DNA of 64,000 nucleotides from contig CAVUHC010000002.1 of the NCBI GenBank assembly GCA_963741135.1, positions 682,001 to 746,000 of the forward strand. The letters are read 5' to 3'. Below, piece by piece: positions 26,057 through 36,000 of the stretch; the first letter of the stretch is position 1; each line of letters starts with the position of its first letter. The notes beneath the pieces were generated by a model. That model saw only the letters and a list, made by a program, of their open reading frames with translations. It did not search any database and had not been told where the DNA came from. A program made the position numbers and the translations under genes. The DNA is from Gp6-AA40 sp963741135. Its GTDB lineage: Bacteria > Acidobacteriota > Vicinamibacteria > Vicinamibacterales > UBA2999.

Positions 26057-27169
26057 GTGGCAGATGTCTTTGACCTGGGGGATTCGCTGGGACCGGCGAA
26101 GGTGCTGCACGTGTGCGAACCGTCGCTGGGACTAAGAGCGGTGCTGGTCGTGGACAATGTTGCGCGCGGACCGGCCGTCGGTGGTCTCCGCATGGCGCCG
26201 GACGTGAGCGTCGAGGAGTGTGTTCGCCTGGCGCGCGCCATGACCCTGAAGAACTCGGCGGCCGGCCTCGCGCACGGTGGCGGCAAGTCGGTTCTGTGGG
26301 GCGATCCGCGCATGCCCCGCGAACGGAAGGAACGGTTGATCCGCGCCTTTGCCCACGCGTTGCGTAACGAGCAGGACTATATCTTTGGTCCCGATATGGG
26401 GACTGACGAAGGCTGCATGGCGTGGATCAAGGACGAGATCGGGCGATCGGTGGGGCTGCCGGCAGCGGTAGGTGGCATCCCGCTTGACGAGCTCGGCGCT
26501 ACCGGCTGGGGAATCAGCCACGCAGCCGAGGTCGCGGTGCGCCGGTGCGGCATGGCGCTCGAAGGTGCACGCGTGGCGATTCAGGGGTTCGGCGCGGTCG
26601 GCCAGCACGCAGCACGCTTCCTGGCGCAGAAAGGCGCGCGGCTGATCGCGGCTTCCGATACGCGGGGCACGCTGCACGACTCCGCAGGCATTGACGTTGC
26701 CCGACTGATCGAGCTCAAGAACGCAGGCGGAGTCGTGTGTGACTACCCCACTGGTGAGAAGCTCGATCGCGACGCGGTGATCGACGTCGACTGCGACATC
26801 TGGATCCCGGCTGCTCGTCCCGACGTGATCCGCGAGGACAATGTGGCGCGCCTCAGAACGAAACTGGTGCTGCAGGGTGCCAACATTCCGTTCACACCTG
26901 GCGCCGAGAAGACGCTGCACGAGCGGGGAGTACTGGTGATCCCCGACTTCATCGCCAACGCCGGCGGCGTAATCTGCGCTGCGATGGAATACCGCGGCGC
27001 GACCGAGGCGCAGGCCTTCCAGGTGATCGCGGAGAAGATCCGCGCCAACACCGAGGCGGTGCTTACCGAGGCGCAGCGCAGGCAGGTGCTGCCGCGGCAG
27101 GCTGCCATTGACCTCGCCGGCGCGCATGTCAGGGAGGCCATGAGCTTCAGGCGATTCAACCTGATGTGA
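26057..27169 (+). CDS. Glu/Leu/Phe/Val dehydrogenase
   Basis: A 370-residue enzyme starting with GTG at 26057 after GGGAGGAG. The N-terminal domain carries G-P-A-V-G-G-L-R-M and the catalytic segment L-K-N-S-A-A-G-L-A-H-G-G-G-K-S (Lys77 being the likely catalytic lysine). The NAD-binding domain begins I-Q-G-F-G-A-V-G-Q-H near residue 176. P-D-M-G-T-D-E near residue 113 and I-P-D-F-I-A-N-A-G-G-V near 297 are also conserved. The length fits leucine/phenylalanine dehydrogenase rather than glutamate dehydrogenase (420 or more). Reaction: reversible oxidative deamination of an amino acid to the 2-oxo acid with NAD+. Confidence 0.9.
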   Translation: MADVFDLGDSLGPAKVLHVCEPSLGLRAVLVVDNVARGPAVGGLRMAPDVSVEECVRLARAMTLKNSAAGLAHGGGKSVLWGDPRMPRERKERLIRAFAHALRNEQDYIFGPDMGTDEGCMAWIKDEIGRSVGLPAAVGGIPLDELGATGWGISHAAEVAVRRCGMALEGARVAIQGFGAVGQHAARFLAQKGARLIAASDTRGTLHDSAGIDVARLIELKNAGGVVCDYPTGEKLDRDAVIDVDCDIWIPAARPDVIREDNVARLRTKLVLQGANIPFTPGAEKTLHERGVLVIPDFIANAGGVICAAMEYRGATEAQAFQVIAEKIRANTEAVLTEAQRRQVLPRQAAIDLAGAHVREAMSFRRFNLM

Positions 27170-27176
27170 TCGACGC

Positions 27177-27881
27177 TCAGTCTTTCGGATTGGTCGCGAA
27201 GACGGTCAACTCCGGGATAAAGCCGCGGTCGTCCATCTCGAGCGCCGCCTTGACGATCGCGGCGATGTCGTCGCTCTGCAGCTTGGTCGGGTTCTCGTTC
27301 TGTCTGAGTCCGGCGGTGGCGGAAAAATTCGTGATCACTTCGCTTGGATTGATCAGGATGACCCGCACGTTGTGCGGGCGGAGCTCCGCGCGCCAGCATT
27401 CGGTCATCCCGCGGAGTGCGAACTTGCTCCCGTAATAGGCGGTGCCGTTGGCGGCGCCGCGGACCGCGGCGGTCGAGGCGATATTGACGATGTTGCCGCG
27501 TTTCCGTTCGATGAAGTGTTTGGCCGCCTCGCGAGCCATGAGCATGGCGCCGGTGACGTTGGTGGCAAACACCCGTTCGAAGTCCGCCGGGTCCATGTCG
27601 ACCAGCGGCTTGAATACGCCGATACCGGCGTTGTTCACCAGCACGTCGAGGTGGCCGAACGCCTTGAAGACCTCGCGATACGTCCGCTGGACGTCGGCGT
27701 TGTCGGCGACGTCAGCCTGGATGGCGAGCGCGCCGAAATCCCGTGCAGCTTCGTCCAGGCGGCGCTGGTTGCGTCCGGTGATGGCGACACGGGTTCCCGC
27801 GCTCGCCAGTGTCTTCGCGATGGCGAGGCCGATGCCGCTCGTACCACCCGTGATCAGTGCGGTTGCGTTCTTCAGATTCAT
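27177..27881 (-). CDS. SDR-family oxidoreductase
   Basis: A 234-residue classical short-chain dehydrogenase from the ATG at 27881, preceded by GGGAGAAGG. It has the cofactor motif T-G-G-T-S-G-I-G near residues 11-18, the N-N-A-G block, a catalytic Ser in I-A-S-T, and Y-Y-G-S-K with Tyr and Lys for catalysis. R-N at the end of beta-2 suggests NADP preference. Length and motifs are those of fabG-like or 3-oxoacyl reductase-like enzymes; substrate unknown. Convergent with the amino acid dehydrogenase, seven bases apart. Confidence 0.9.
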   Translation of the reverse strand: MNLKNATALITGGTSGIGLAIAKTLASAGTRVAITGRNQRRLDEAARDFGALAIQADVADNADVQRTYREVFKAFGHLDVLVNNAGIGVFKPLVDMDPADFERVFATNVTGAMLMAREAAKHFIERKRGNIVNIASTAAVRGAANGTAYYGSKFALRGMTECWRAELRPHNVRVILINPSEVITNFSATAGLRQNENPTKLQSDDIAAIVKAALEMDDRGFIPELTVFATNPKD

Positions 27882-27977
27882 GCCTTCTCCCAGCCTTGCT
27901 TGGATCGTCCACGCCTGCTCGATCCGGCGAAGTCGCCGCCGTGAACCCTCCGGTCGGCGGTACCCGTACAAAAGTGT

Positions 27978-28154
27978 ATGACGCGATCGATCGGCGCTGC
28001 CACGTTCACGATTCTCTTGAGCGTCGGCGCGCCGTTCGCAAGTCCATCACAAACGCCTTCTGCTGGCGATGTGCTCGGCGCCGAAAAGCTGGCGCTGCCG
28101 GCCTTCGCCGACCTGTTTCGTACGGTCCGCAGTCCGTCCTCCGAAATGGCATAG
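27978..28154 (+). CDS. Possible small secreted protein (58 residues)
   Basis: An ATG at 27978 opens a 59-codon frame ending TAG at 28154, ten bases before the MFS start. The product begins M-T-R-S-I-G-A-A-T-F-T-I-L-L-S-V-G-A, which looks like a signal peptide ending near A-S-P-S, followed by a short helix L-P-A-F-A-D-L-F-R-T-V. No ribosome binding site is obvious. It could be a genuine short exported peptide or the truncated N-terminus of a lost gene. Confidence 0.35.
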   Translation: MTRSIGAATFTILLSVGAPFASPSQTPSAGDVLGAEKLALPAFADLFRTVRSPSSEMA

Positions 28155-28164
28155 TAGATCCTCT

Positions 28165-29442
28165 ATGTCCGCTCCTCTTTCTGCGCAGCCGCCCCGGTTT
28201 GCGGCGCTGCGCGTCCCGGCCTACCGTCGGTATTTCACGTTCAGCCTGATGTCGATGATGGCCGACAACATCGAGCACGTCATCACCTACTGGGTGATGT
28301 TCCAGACATTCCATTCGGCCGCACTTGGCGGATTCGCGGTCATCAGCCATTGGGTTCCATTTCTCTTCTTTTCCCTCTACACGGGTGCGCTCGCCGACCG
28401 CTACGACTGCCGGAGACTGATTCAAATATCGCAAGGACTTTTCATGCTGGCATCACTCGGGTGGGGGCTTCTCTTCCTGGCCGGCACACTTCAGATGTGG
28501 CACGCGGTCGTCCTGCTCGTGATTCACGGTGTCGCCGGGGTTGTCGGCGCGCCGGCCACGCAGCTGATGGTCCACGACATGGTGCCGGCCGAGGATCTAG
28601 CCAGCGCGATTCGTCTGAACGCGAGCAGCCGTTACCTTTCCATCCTGCTCGGACCTGCCGTGGGCGGCGGATTGATGCTTCTGCTGGGACCTGCCTGGGG
28701 ACTGCTGACGAATGTCCTGACCTACCTGCCGTTCACGATTCTCCTGTTTCGTTTTCCCTACACAGGTCACGCGGCACGCGGCTGGCGTCCGACGGAGTCG
28801 ACCGTTGGACTGACCGACGCCTGGAACGTCTTCACGGCTGTTCGCACCGAATCGCGAATCATGGCGATGATTGTCGTGGCGGGCGCGACGTCCTTCCTTG
28901 TCGGCAACGCGTTCCAGGCCCAGATGCCGGCGTACGCCAACTACCTCGGAGCCGACGAAACCGGCACCCGATACACCGTGCTGCTCGCGGCAGACGCCGC
29001 GGGCGCGCTTCTCGGAGTCCTGCTCCTCGAAAGCGCCAACTTCTCGAGGCCCAGTGTGCGGGCGGCGATCGCCTCGGCGGGTCTCTGGGGCTTGACCATG
29101 GGCCTGTTTGCGCTCGCGCAGAACTATGCGATGGCGGTTGCCCTGCTGGTGCTGGCAGGCGTTTTCAATATTGCCTTTCAATCAATGGCCCAGACGCTCG
29201 TGCAGCTGCTCGCGCCGCCGACGATCCGCGGTCGCGTCGTGGGTCTCTTCAACACGGCCATGATGGGGCTGCGCGCTGGCAGCGGGCTGACAGTCGGTCT
29301 GATGGGCAACTTCATCGGTGTCCGGCTCTCGCTCGCGGCTTCGAGCTTTGCGGTCGTCCTCGTCTCGGTTGCCCTTTTTGCGCGGGACGCCCGCGCACGC
29401 AGGGCGCTCAGCCCCGAAAGCGAGGTCACGTCGGCGACCTGA
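28165..29442 (+). CDS. MFS transporter (enterobactin-exporter/DHA3 type)
   Basis: A 425-residue protein from the ATG at 28165 with about eleven hydrophobic segments. The opening F-A-A-L-R-V-P-A-Y-R-R-Y-F-T-F and loop 2-3 motif G-A-L-A-D-R-Y-D-C-R-R fit the MFS_3/EntS-like drug and siderophore exporter group. Its likely role is export of a small molecule; no siderophore or resistance gene lies nearby to name a substrate. A small candidate ORF sits directly upstream. Confidence 0.87.
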   Translation: MSAPLSAQPPRFAALRVPAYRRYFTFSLMSMMADNIEHVITYWVMFQTFHSAALGGFAVISHWVPFLFFSLYTGALADRYDCRRLIQISQGLFMLASLGWGLLFLAGTLQMWHAVVLLVIHGVAGVVGAPATQLMVHDMVPAEDLASAIRLNASSRYLSILLGPAVGGGLMLLLGPAWGLLTNVLTYLPFTILLFRFPYTGHAARGWRPTESTVGLTDAWNVFTAVRTESRIMAMIVVAGATSFLVGNAFQAQMPAYANYLGADETGTRYTVLLAADAAGALLGVLLLESANFSRPSVRAAIASAGLWGLTMGLFALAQNYAMAVALLVLAGVFNIAFQSMAQTLVQLLAPPTIRGRVVGLFNTAMMGLRAGSGLTVGLMGNFIGVRLSLAASSFAVVLVSVALFARDARARRALSPESEVTSAT

Positions 29443-29907
29443 AAGACGCGGTCCGCGTGTCCGTCAGAGAGGCTTCCACCGCGTCGCGAGCAACCGCGTC
29501 CCGGCGCTGAGATCGGGAACTGCTAAAGGGCATTCTCAACCACCGCGACACCGGGATGTCGACGTCGGCGGGGCGGCGCGAATCGCGCCTTCCGCAGGGG
29601 CTATCGGACTACTCCTGATGTTTACGCCTGTCGTTTCCAGAGATGACCGGAGCACCTGGGAGAATGACCACGGCATCCGCAATGACAACCGCGCGATCCG
29701 CGGTGCCAATCGGAGCCAGTCCACAACAATCAGTTAATCGTCACGAACAATCGGTTCGTTTCAGTCGTGACCGCTCGATCCGGTCGTAAAACCGGGTCAT
29801 GTCGACAAACAATGAACCCATTCCAGATTTTTCGTGCACGCTTGCATGATTTTTGATCGCATTCGGCACTTGGCGTGTGCACCTGACGCGATAATCGCCG
29901 CTCCGAC
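29443..29907. other. 465-base spacer without recognisable gene
   Basis: No frame gives a plausible protein; the only ATG-initiated stretch (about 29619-29737) has a composition like non-coding sequence. AT content rises at 29745-29890, so promoter sequence for the wHTH gene at 29908 may lie there, but no clear boxes were assigned. Confidence 0.5.
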
Positions 29908-30550
29908 GTGCATATCGGGACCGGGGTCTATCGTTTCGGTCCATTCCAGCTCGATTCGGACCGTCGTCGTCTCTTTCGGGGACGCGAACAGATTTTTCCG
30001 ACCGATCGGCAGATTGACGCGCTCATTGTTCTGGTCTCCAGAGCCGGACGTCTCGTCACCAAGCGGGAGCTGACCGACGAGGTGTGGCGGGGCGCGGCCG
30101 TCACCGACAACGCCATTGCCCAGGTCGTCAGCGCCTTGCGCGAGCTGCTCGGGCCGCAACCTGACGGCACGTCGTACATCGAGACGATTGTCCGGGAGGG
30201 CTATCAATTCATCGCGCCGGTCGATCGCGGCCCGGTTCGAGCAGGCCATTCAGGCGCGCCAGGCGGGGAAGGACCGACAAACCGTTGCACGGGCGAACAT
30301 CGAGGCGGCGCTGGCCTCGGGTTTCGTCGCGCTGCACAAGCTCGACGCCATCATCACCAATCACCTGCAGGGCGATGCGGCAACGATGGCCGTGTGGCGG
30401 GGCGATCGGCGGGTGGACTATCGGAGCCGGAAACGGAGCACCGGCACAGCGTCTACTCCGACGTCTATTTCGACGCCGACTCCCGAACCGGCGCCAACGG
30501 CGTCCGCTGATGCGAGGGCGACTCCGGTTGCACAGGGAGGGACATCATGA
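29908..30550 (+). pseudogene. Broken winged-helix regulator joined to an unrecognised C-terminal segment
   Basis: From GTG 29908 the first 107 codons encode a clear OmpR-type winged helix (V-Y-R-F-G-P-F-Q-L-D, L-T-D-E-V-W-R-G-A-A-V-T-D-N-A-I-A-Q-V, R-E-G-Y-Q-F-I-A-P-V). At about 30220 the reading frame changes: the next frame (+1) carries 110 codons with coding-like composition, A-R-F-E-Q-A-I-Q-A-R-Q-A-G-K-D then A-N-I-E-A-A-L-A-S-G-F-V-A-L-H-K-L-D, ending in a Pro/Thr tail at 30550. The second segment is not what normally follows a wHTH of this family. Either one insertion separates two parts of an unusual protein or this is a chimeric remnant. Confidence 0.55.
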
Positions 30551-30710
30551 GGCGACATCATGACGTCCACGTATTCGCTGATCGCTATGGGAACGAGCGA
30601 ACCACCAGGGATACCGAACACTAGAATGAAGGAAACCCCAGGGGCCAGGCCGCGTGGTGCACTGCGTAGTCTGGCCCCCTCGACAGCCGCCTCTGTGCGA
30701 GCCGACTTGG

Positions 30711-30835
30711 GTTCGATTCCGCCGCCTCCGCCATCCCTCGCTTCGCTCGCTCGGTGTCGGCGCCGAACTCAGGCGCTCGGCCATCGGCGCTTCGCGCCTC
30801 GGCCTTCAGGCACGACCCCCGCCGCCTCCACCATC
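30711..30835 (+). repeat. Direct repeat pair resembling a tRNA/tmRNA 3' end
   Basis: GTTCGATTCC at 30711-30720 followed by GCCGCCTCCGCCATC (30721-30735) resembles a T-loop plus acceptor stem ending in CCA, as in tmRNA or tRNA 3' ends. A second copy, GCCGCCTCCACCATC, lies exactly 100 bases on at 30821-30835. No matching 5' acceptor strand is found, so no functional RNA is called. Such pairs can be attachment-site scars of a lost element. Confidence 0.35.
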
Positions 30836-30860
30836 ATTTCTGCTAACAAATGCGCGTAAA

Positions 30861-30883
30861 ACAGGGATACGAAATATCCCTGT
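30861..30883. promoter_or_regulatory. Perfect hairpin upstream of the secreted-protein/receptor operon
   Basis: ACAGGGATA and TATCCCTGT (nine-base arms) flank a five-base CGAAA loop. It lies 172 bases before the start of paralog 2. It may be an operator or the end of the upstream transcript; there is no U-run. Confidence 0.4.
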
Positions 30884-31054
30884 ACCTAAATTGTTCCTTC
30901 CGGCTAACATACGGCCGTGCTCGCGCTCTACCGGCGGCACCGACCGCCCTGCAAGTTCACGTCACGGCGATTCCGCAACTGCAAGTGCCCGCTCTGGGGA
31001 GTCCTCCCCACACTGCCTTTTTCGATCGGAGCGCTGATGAGAGGAGATCTTCTA

Positions 31055-31861
31055 GTGAAACGCTGGTTCGCTGGGTCGAAGATCGCCTTGGCAGCCTTGG
31101 CGATCTTCACGCTCTTGCCGATGCCTGGTGCGGCGCAAACGTCGGCGACGACGACATACACGCCGCCGCGGACACCGAACGGACAGCCTGACTTGCAGGG
31201 CATTTGGCAGGTCCTCAACACGGCCGCATGGGACATTCAGGATCATGCCGCGAGGCTGGGCGTGCCGGCCGGGAAAGGCGTGGTCGAGGGGAATGAGATC
31301 CCTTACCAGCCGTCGGCGCTTGCCAAGAAGAAGGAGAACTTCGAACAGCGCGCGACGCTCGATCCGGAAACCAAGTGCTATCTTCCTGGAATTCCCCGCA
31401 TCACCTACATGCCGTATCCGTTTCAAATCATTCAGCAGGCCGACAAGGTCGCCATCGTTTACGAGTACGTGCGCGCTATTCGCTACATTTACATGAACGG
31501 CAATCCGCATCCCCCTGGGCACATCGATTGGTATATGGGTGATTCGCGAGGTCGCTGGGAGGGGAATACCCTCGTTGTCGATGTGATCGATTTCAATGAC
31601 GAGACGTGGTTCGATCGCGCCGGGAATTTTCACAGTGACGCCTTGCATGTCGTCGAGCGCTTTACGCCGACCGGGCCCGATCATCTGCTCTATGAAGTCA
31701 CGATCGAGGATCCGAAAGTGTTCACGCGGCCCTGGAAGATGAGCATGCCTCTCTATCGGCGTCAGGAACGAAACAGTGAGCTGTTGGAATATCAGTGCCA
31801 TGCGTACCTCCTCGACCAGGAATGGGACAAGCCCGCTTCTACTCTTTTCTACCAGCGCTGA
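31055..31861 (+). CDS. Secreted protein of the W-E-G-D-T-L-V-V family (paralog 2)
   Basis: A 268-residue exported protein. The GTG at 31055 is chosen over an ATG at 31037 because AGAGGAG at 31040-31046 sits eight bases before it. Signal peptide about residues 1-27 (ending G-A-A-Q). N-block: P-P-R-T-P-N-G-Q-P-D-L-Q-G-I-W-Q. Core near residues 160-195: R-G-R-W-E-G-N-T-L-V-V-D-V and F-N-D-E-T-W-F-D-R-A-G-N-F-H-S-D-A-L-H, then E-V-T-I-E-D-P-K-V-F-T-R-P-W. It also has P-G-I-P-R and M-P-Y-P-F-Q-I as in paralog 5, its closest relative here. First gene of an apparent operon with paralog 3 and a TonB-dependent receptor. Confidence 0.8.
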   Translation: MKRWFAGSKIALAALAIFTLLPMPGAAQTSATTTYTPPRTPNGQPDLQGIWQVLNTAAWDIQDHAARLGVPAGKGVVEGNEIPYQPSALAKKKENFEQRATLDPETKCYLPGIPRITYMPYPFQIIQQADKVAIVYEYVRAIRYIYMNGNPHPPGHIDWYMGDSRGRWEGNTLVVDVIDFNDETWFDRAGNFHSDALHVVERFTPTGPDHLLYEVTIEDPKVFTRPWKMSMPLYRRQERNSELLEYQCHAYLLDQEWDKPASTLFYQR

Positions 31862-31896
31862 GTTGGCGAGCATTGGAAAGCAAAGCGAGGTGTCAG

Positions 31897-32886
31897 GTGA
31901 GCCACCGAATTCTTGCCGTCGTCACGGCGTTGGCGGTTGTGTTCTGGGTCGTGTTACTGGCGCCGGGACTCGCGGCTGGGCAGGCCTTTTGGGCGCGAGA
32001 CACGCCGAAGCTCCCGATGGCCAAAACTTGGGTCGCGCAGAAGGCCCAGCTCCCGCCCTACAGTCCACCGCGGACACCGGACGGCGTGCCCGACCTCCAA
32101 GGGGTTTGGGGCGGCGCCGGTGGTGATGGCACCAGCTTCCTCGAAGACCATGAGTACGTGGACGTGACAACACCGGCCCAGGAAAGCTTTGTCTCCGATC
32201 CACCGGATGGCAAAGTCCCCTACACGCCGTGGGGGCTGGCTAAACGGAATGAGATTCTGGCGGGGCTGGGGCGAGGATGGCCCGGCGAGTCGGGCGACCG
32301 CCTCTACAGCAGTCCGGCGGCGTTTTGTCTATATTTCATGCCGGCCTTCTCGTTTGGCGGCCAGGAGATCGTTCAGCGACCTGGCTACGTGATGATGCTC
32401 AGCGGTACTGCCTACCGCGTGATCCCAACCGACGGGCGTCCGCCTATCAGCCAAAACGTGAAGTCTTGGTTCGGGAACTCGCGCGGCCGCTGGGAAGGCG
32501 ATACGCTGGTCGTCGAGGTGACCAGTCTCAACGGTATGGGGTGGTTTGACAGCACCGGAAACTACTATACCGAGAATACGCGCATGATAGAACGCTGGAG
32601 GTTAGCGGACGCGAATACGATCGACTATGAGATCACGATTGAGGACCCCACGGTCTATACCAGACCCTGGAAGATGAACTTCCCGAAAAGGCGTCCCGGA
32701 ACTGGCCCGAGACCGAGAGGCACCCCGATACCCAACGCGGCTGCGGCAAACGCGCCCCCTGCGCCCAGGAACCCGTATGCAAATGAGGCGTGGGAAGTTG
32801 CGTGTTACGAGGGAAATAGAGAGGGCCCGGCTAGCCTCCGCGCACTCGGCTACAAGTGGTTCAGGGGGGTGACTCCTCCGAAGTAA
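31897..32886 (+). CDS. Secreted protein of the W-E-G-D-T-L-V-V family (paralog 3)
   Basis: About 329 residues from the GTG at 31897, which follows a GCGAGG. Signal peptide about residues 1-28 (ending L-A-A-G-Q). N-block: P-P-R-T-P-D-G-V-P-D-L-Q-G-V-W-G. Core: S-R-G-R-W-E-G-D-T-L-V-V-E-V, then L-N-G-M-G-W-F-D-S-T-G-N-Y, E-R-W and I-E-D-P-T-V-Y-T-R-P-W. The His-Ser pair of the other copies is replaced by Tyr-Thr here. The C-terminal third is extended, with A-C/C-Y-E-G-N-R and a Pro-rich linker. It lies 35 bases after paralog 2 and 142 bases before the receptor gene. Confidence 0.8.
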   Translation: MSHRILAVVTALAVVFWVVLLAPGLAAGQAFWARDTPKLPMAKTWVAQKAQLPPYSPPRTPDGVPDLQGVWGGAGGDGTSFLEDHEYVDVTTPAQESFVSDPPDGKVPYTPWGLAKRNEILAGLGRGWPGESGDRLYSSPAAFCLYFMPAFSFGGQEIVQRPGYVMMLSGTAYRVIPTDGRPPISQNVKSWFGNSRGRWEGDTLVVEVTSLNGMGWFDSTGNYYTENTRMIERWRLADANTIDYEITIEDPTVYTRPWKMNFPKRRPGTGPRPRGTPIPNAAAANAPPAPRNPYANEAWEVACYEGNREGPASLRALGYKWFRGVTPPK

Positions 32887-33028
32887 TGAGCGCGCGCTAT
32901 TACACGCTACTTGAATTCCGTCCGGTGCACACGCTGCACGGCCAGCCGCCGCATTCCAGCATCGAGGTTGTGAGATTCCACGTCGTCTTCGAGACCTGAT
33001 CGAAAAGGTCAAAACGGAGGGTAGGCGA

Positions 33029-36000
33029 ATGAGTCTGTTCAGTCGGCGTTGGCGTTGGTGCCGGGGGATATGGCTCGTCACGTGTGTCGTGCTGACGACG
33101 AGCGGGCTGGCTTCTGCGCAGGCCACGAGCACTTTTAACGGGCGGATCCTCGATCAGGGCGACGCGGTCCTTCCGGGAGTGACCGTCACCGCAACCAACA
33201 CGAGCACGGGCGTGGCGCGTACGACCGTGACCAACGGCGAGGGCGTGTACGGCATGCCCGGACTCGAGCCCGGGGTCTATGACGTCAAGACGGATCTGCA
33301 GGGGTTCGCCCCGGCGGTTCGGCAGCGTGTGACGTTGGGGCTCAATACAACCCTCACGCTCGACTTCAAGCTCGCGCTCACGGGGGTGCAGGAAACCGTG
33401 AACGTCACAGGCGATGCCCCGCTGATCGAAGTGACGCAGTCGAAGTTCGCGTCCACCATCGAAACGAAGGAGCTCCAGAACCTGCCGATGATCACGCGCA
33501 GCATCAACGGGATGCTGGAGCTGCTGCCCGGAGCGACGCCGATGACCCCGATCGACAATACCAAACGGAGTGTCGGGAACGTGTCCTTTGGCGGGAGCTC
33601 AGGCACGAACGTGAGCGCCACCGTTGACGGCGCGGATAACCGGGACCCCCGCCAGGGCGGGACGTTGATGAACTTCACGCTCGACAGCCTCGAACAATTC
33701 CAGCTCGCCACGAGTCAGTTCAGCGCGGCGGACGGGCGCACGGGCGGCGTCGCCATTTCGATGATCACCAAGTCGGGGACCAACGTGTTCCACGGCTCAG
33801 GGTTTCTCTTTGCCCGGGATAAGGCGCTAACCGCGAAGGACTATTTCTCGAAGCAGGACAATCTGGACGAGGTCCCCTATAGCCGCCAGCAGTCGGGCGG
33901 GTCGATCGGTGGTCCGATCCTGCGCAACCGGATGTTCTTCTTCGGCGCAGGTGAATACGTCAACGAGAACACGAGCCTGCCCGTACCGACCCGGCAGTTC
34001 GAGCAGTTGGAGCTGCTCGCGGCCGCGACAAAGGCCGGGAAGTTACCGGCTGGGCTGGTGAATCCGAACCATCCGCATTCAGGAGCGACTCCGCTTCACC
34101 TCACCATGTACTCGCTGAAGACGAACCTTCAGCTCAACAACAATCACTCGCTGATGGGACGCTTCGCGGGCCAGAAAGACACTCGACTGAACAACGAGTT
34201 CACCACGCCGAACAATGATCTGCGTGAGCCGGTGGACAGCTTTCAAAGTTTTTGGAGCGCCGTTGCCCAGCACGGCTGGGTATGGAGCAACCGCGGGCTG
34301 AACCAGATCACCGGCCACGTGAGCCATCATGGCCGCCTCTCCGATGTGCGCAGTGTCATCACGGGAGAGCACTACACGAAAGACTTCCCCAACGTGGACC
34401 TGTTTCCACCGCGCTTGTCATTTCCTGCGGTCAATACCGGCGCCGGAGGAACGGGAGGAGCCACGGCGGATGTGGACCGGATGCAGATCCGAGACGACGT
34501 GTCGCTGCTTACCGGAACCCACGCATTGAAAATCGGCGTGGACTACAGCTACCTGCCCCATCTGGGCACCCTGAACGCCAACGAGCACTTCGCGTCGCTG
34601 TTTTTCTTCGATGATCCGTCGGTGATCCTCAGTAACAGCAACGGGCTCTATCCGCAGGGCTTTCAGACACCAGGCATCGTGCGGCAGTGGCAACAAGCCA
34701 ACGGCGGGGCCGTCAACGGCAGCGGGGCCTGGGCCGACTCCCGCAGGAACTCATCTCAGTTCTCGGCGTGGTTCCAGGACGACTGGCGAATGACATCGCG
34801 CCTCACGCTGAACCTGGGGTTGCGCTTCGACCACGATATCAACTTATGGGATCAGGAGAATCTCCCGAACAATGCGACGAGGCTGGCGTTGAAGGCCATC
34901 GGCCATCCGAGCGCCGAGATGCCAAAGACGCCGTATCTGAACTTCTCGCCGCGAGTTGGATTCGCCTACGACCTGGCGGGCGATGGGCGGAGGGTGCTGC
35001 GCGGCGGCTACGGGCTCTACTTCGATCAGATCAACCAGCAGCCGTTCGGCGATATCTCGTCGCAGACCCATCGCCCCCTGAACGTCGTGTCCACGCTGAT
35101 CAATACGGCGATTGGCGTCGGCCAATTGGCCACGTACCGCTTCGGCATCGATCCCCTTCCGGCGCAGCCGACCGACGGAAGCTCGTTGGCGCCCGGCTCC
35201 CTCGGTCAGTGGATCGGTTCGAATGTCGTGGATCCGCGGGTGCACCATATGCACATCGGCTATGCCCACGAGCTGGGGGCAGCGACCATGTTCTCTGTCG
35301 ATTACACGCACCAGGAGGGGAGGCGAGGGCTCCTCGGGTTGAACGTCAACCCCATCGTCAACGGCGTTCGTGTGTTGGCCCCGGACTTCGTCCGGGTCTT
35401 CGGGCGGCCCGACGTCCTCAACCAGGTGAATATCAAGTCGTCGATTGGCGAGTCTCGGGTTGACCTCCTCACCTTCAAATTCCAGCGCCGCCTCCCGCGC
35501 GCGACCCTTGCCGCGCACTATTCGCTGGCGGGGGTGTACGCGTATGGCGGCTCGATTGCGGCCCGCGGCGGCACGACGACGCCGTCGCAGGACGCATTTG
35601 ATCCTCTGGCGCCGGGTGAGTGGGGGCCAACGCTACAAGACGAGCGCCATCGCCTGGTGGTCACGGGCGTGTTCGATTTGCCGTACAGCATCCAGATCTC
35701 GCCCGTGTTCCAGACGGCCAGCGCCCGCCCGTACAACCTCACGGCCGGCACCGACCTGAACAGGGATGGGAACAACAACGATCGGTGGATCGATCCGGCG
35801 ACCGGCCAGCAGGTTTCTCTGAATGCGGGACGGGGCGACCCGACGGTGGCCCTGGACCTGCGGGCGACGAAGTTCTTCCCGGTGGGGGGCGAGCGGCGGA
35901 TCGCCGTGTTTGCTGAGATCTTCAACGTGCTCGACAACGTCAACTTGGGCGGGGATTTTACCGGCAACGCCCGGAGCGCGCTGTTCCGTCAGCCCACCGG

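Larger units (their letters stand above)
30551..31054. other. 504-base repeat-rich spacer
   Basis: No gene seen. Contents: ten-base direct repeats GACATCATGA near 30540-30570 beginning in the preceding CDS, a GGGGCCAG/CTGGCCCC stem around 30640-30680, the direct repeat pair at 30711-30835 and the perfect hairpin at 30861-30883. It probably also holds the promoter of the operon that starts at 31055. Confidence 0.6.

Noticed and set aside
30645..30740. Possible complete tmRNA or tRNA gene
   Set aside because: Only a T-loop and acceptor 3' strand resemble RNA; no pairing 5' acceptor, D-arm or tmRNA resume region was found, and the T-stem is imperfect.
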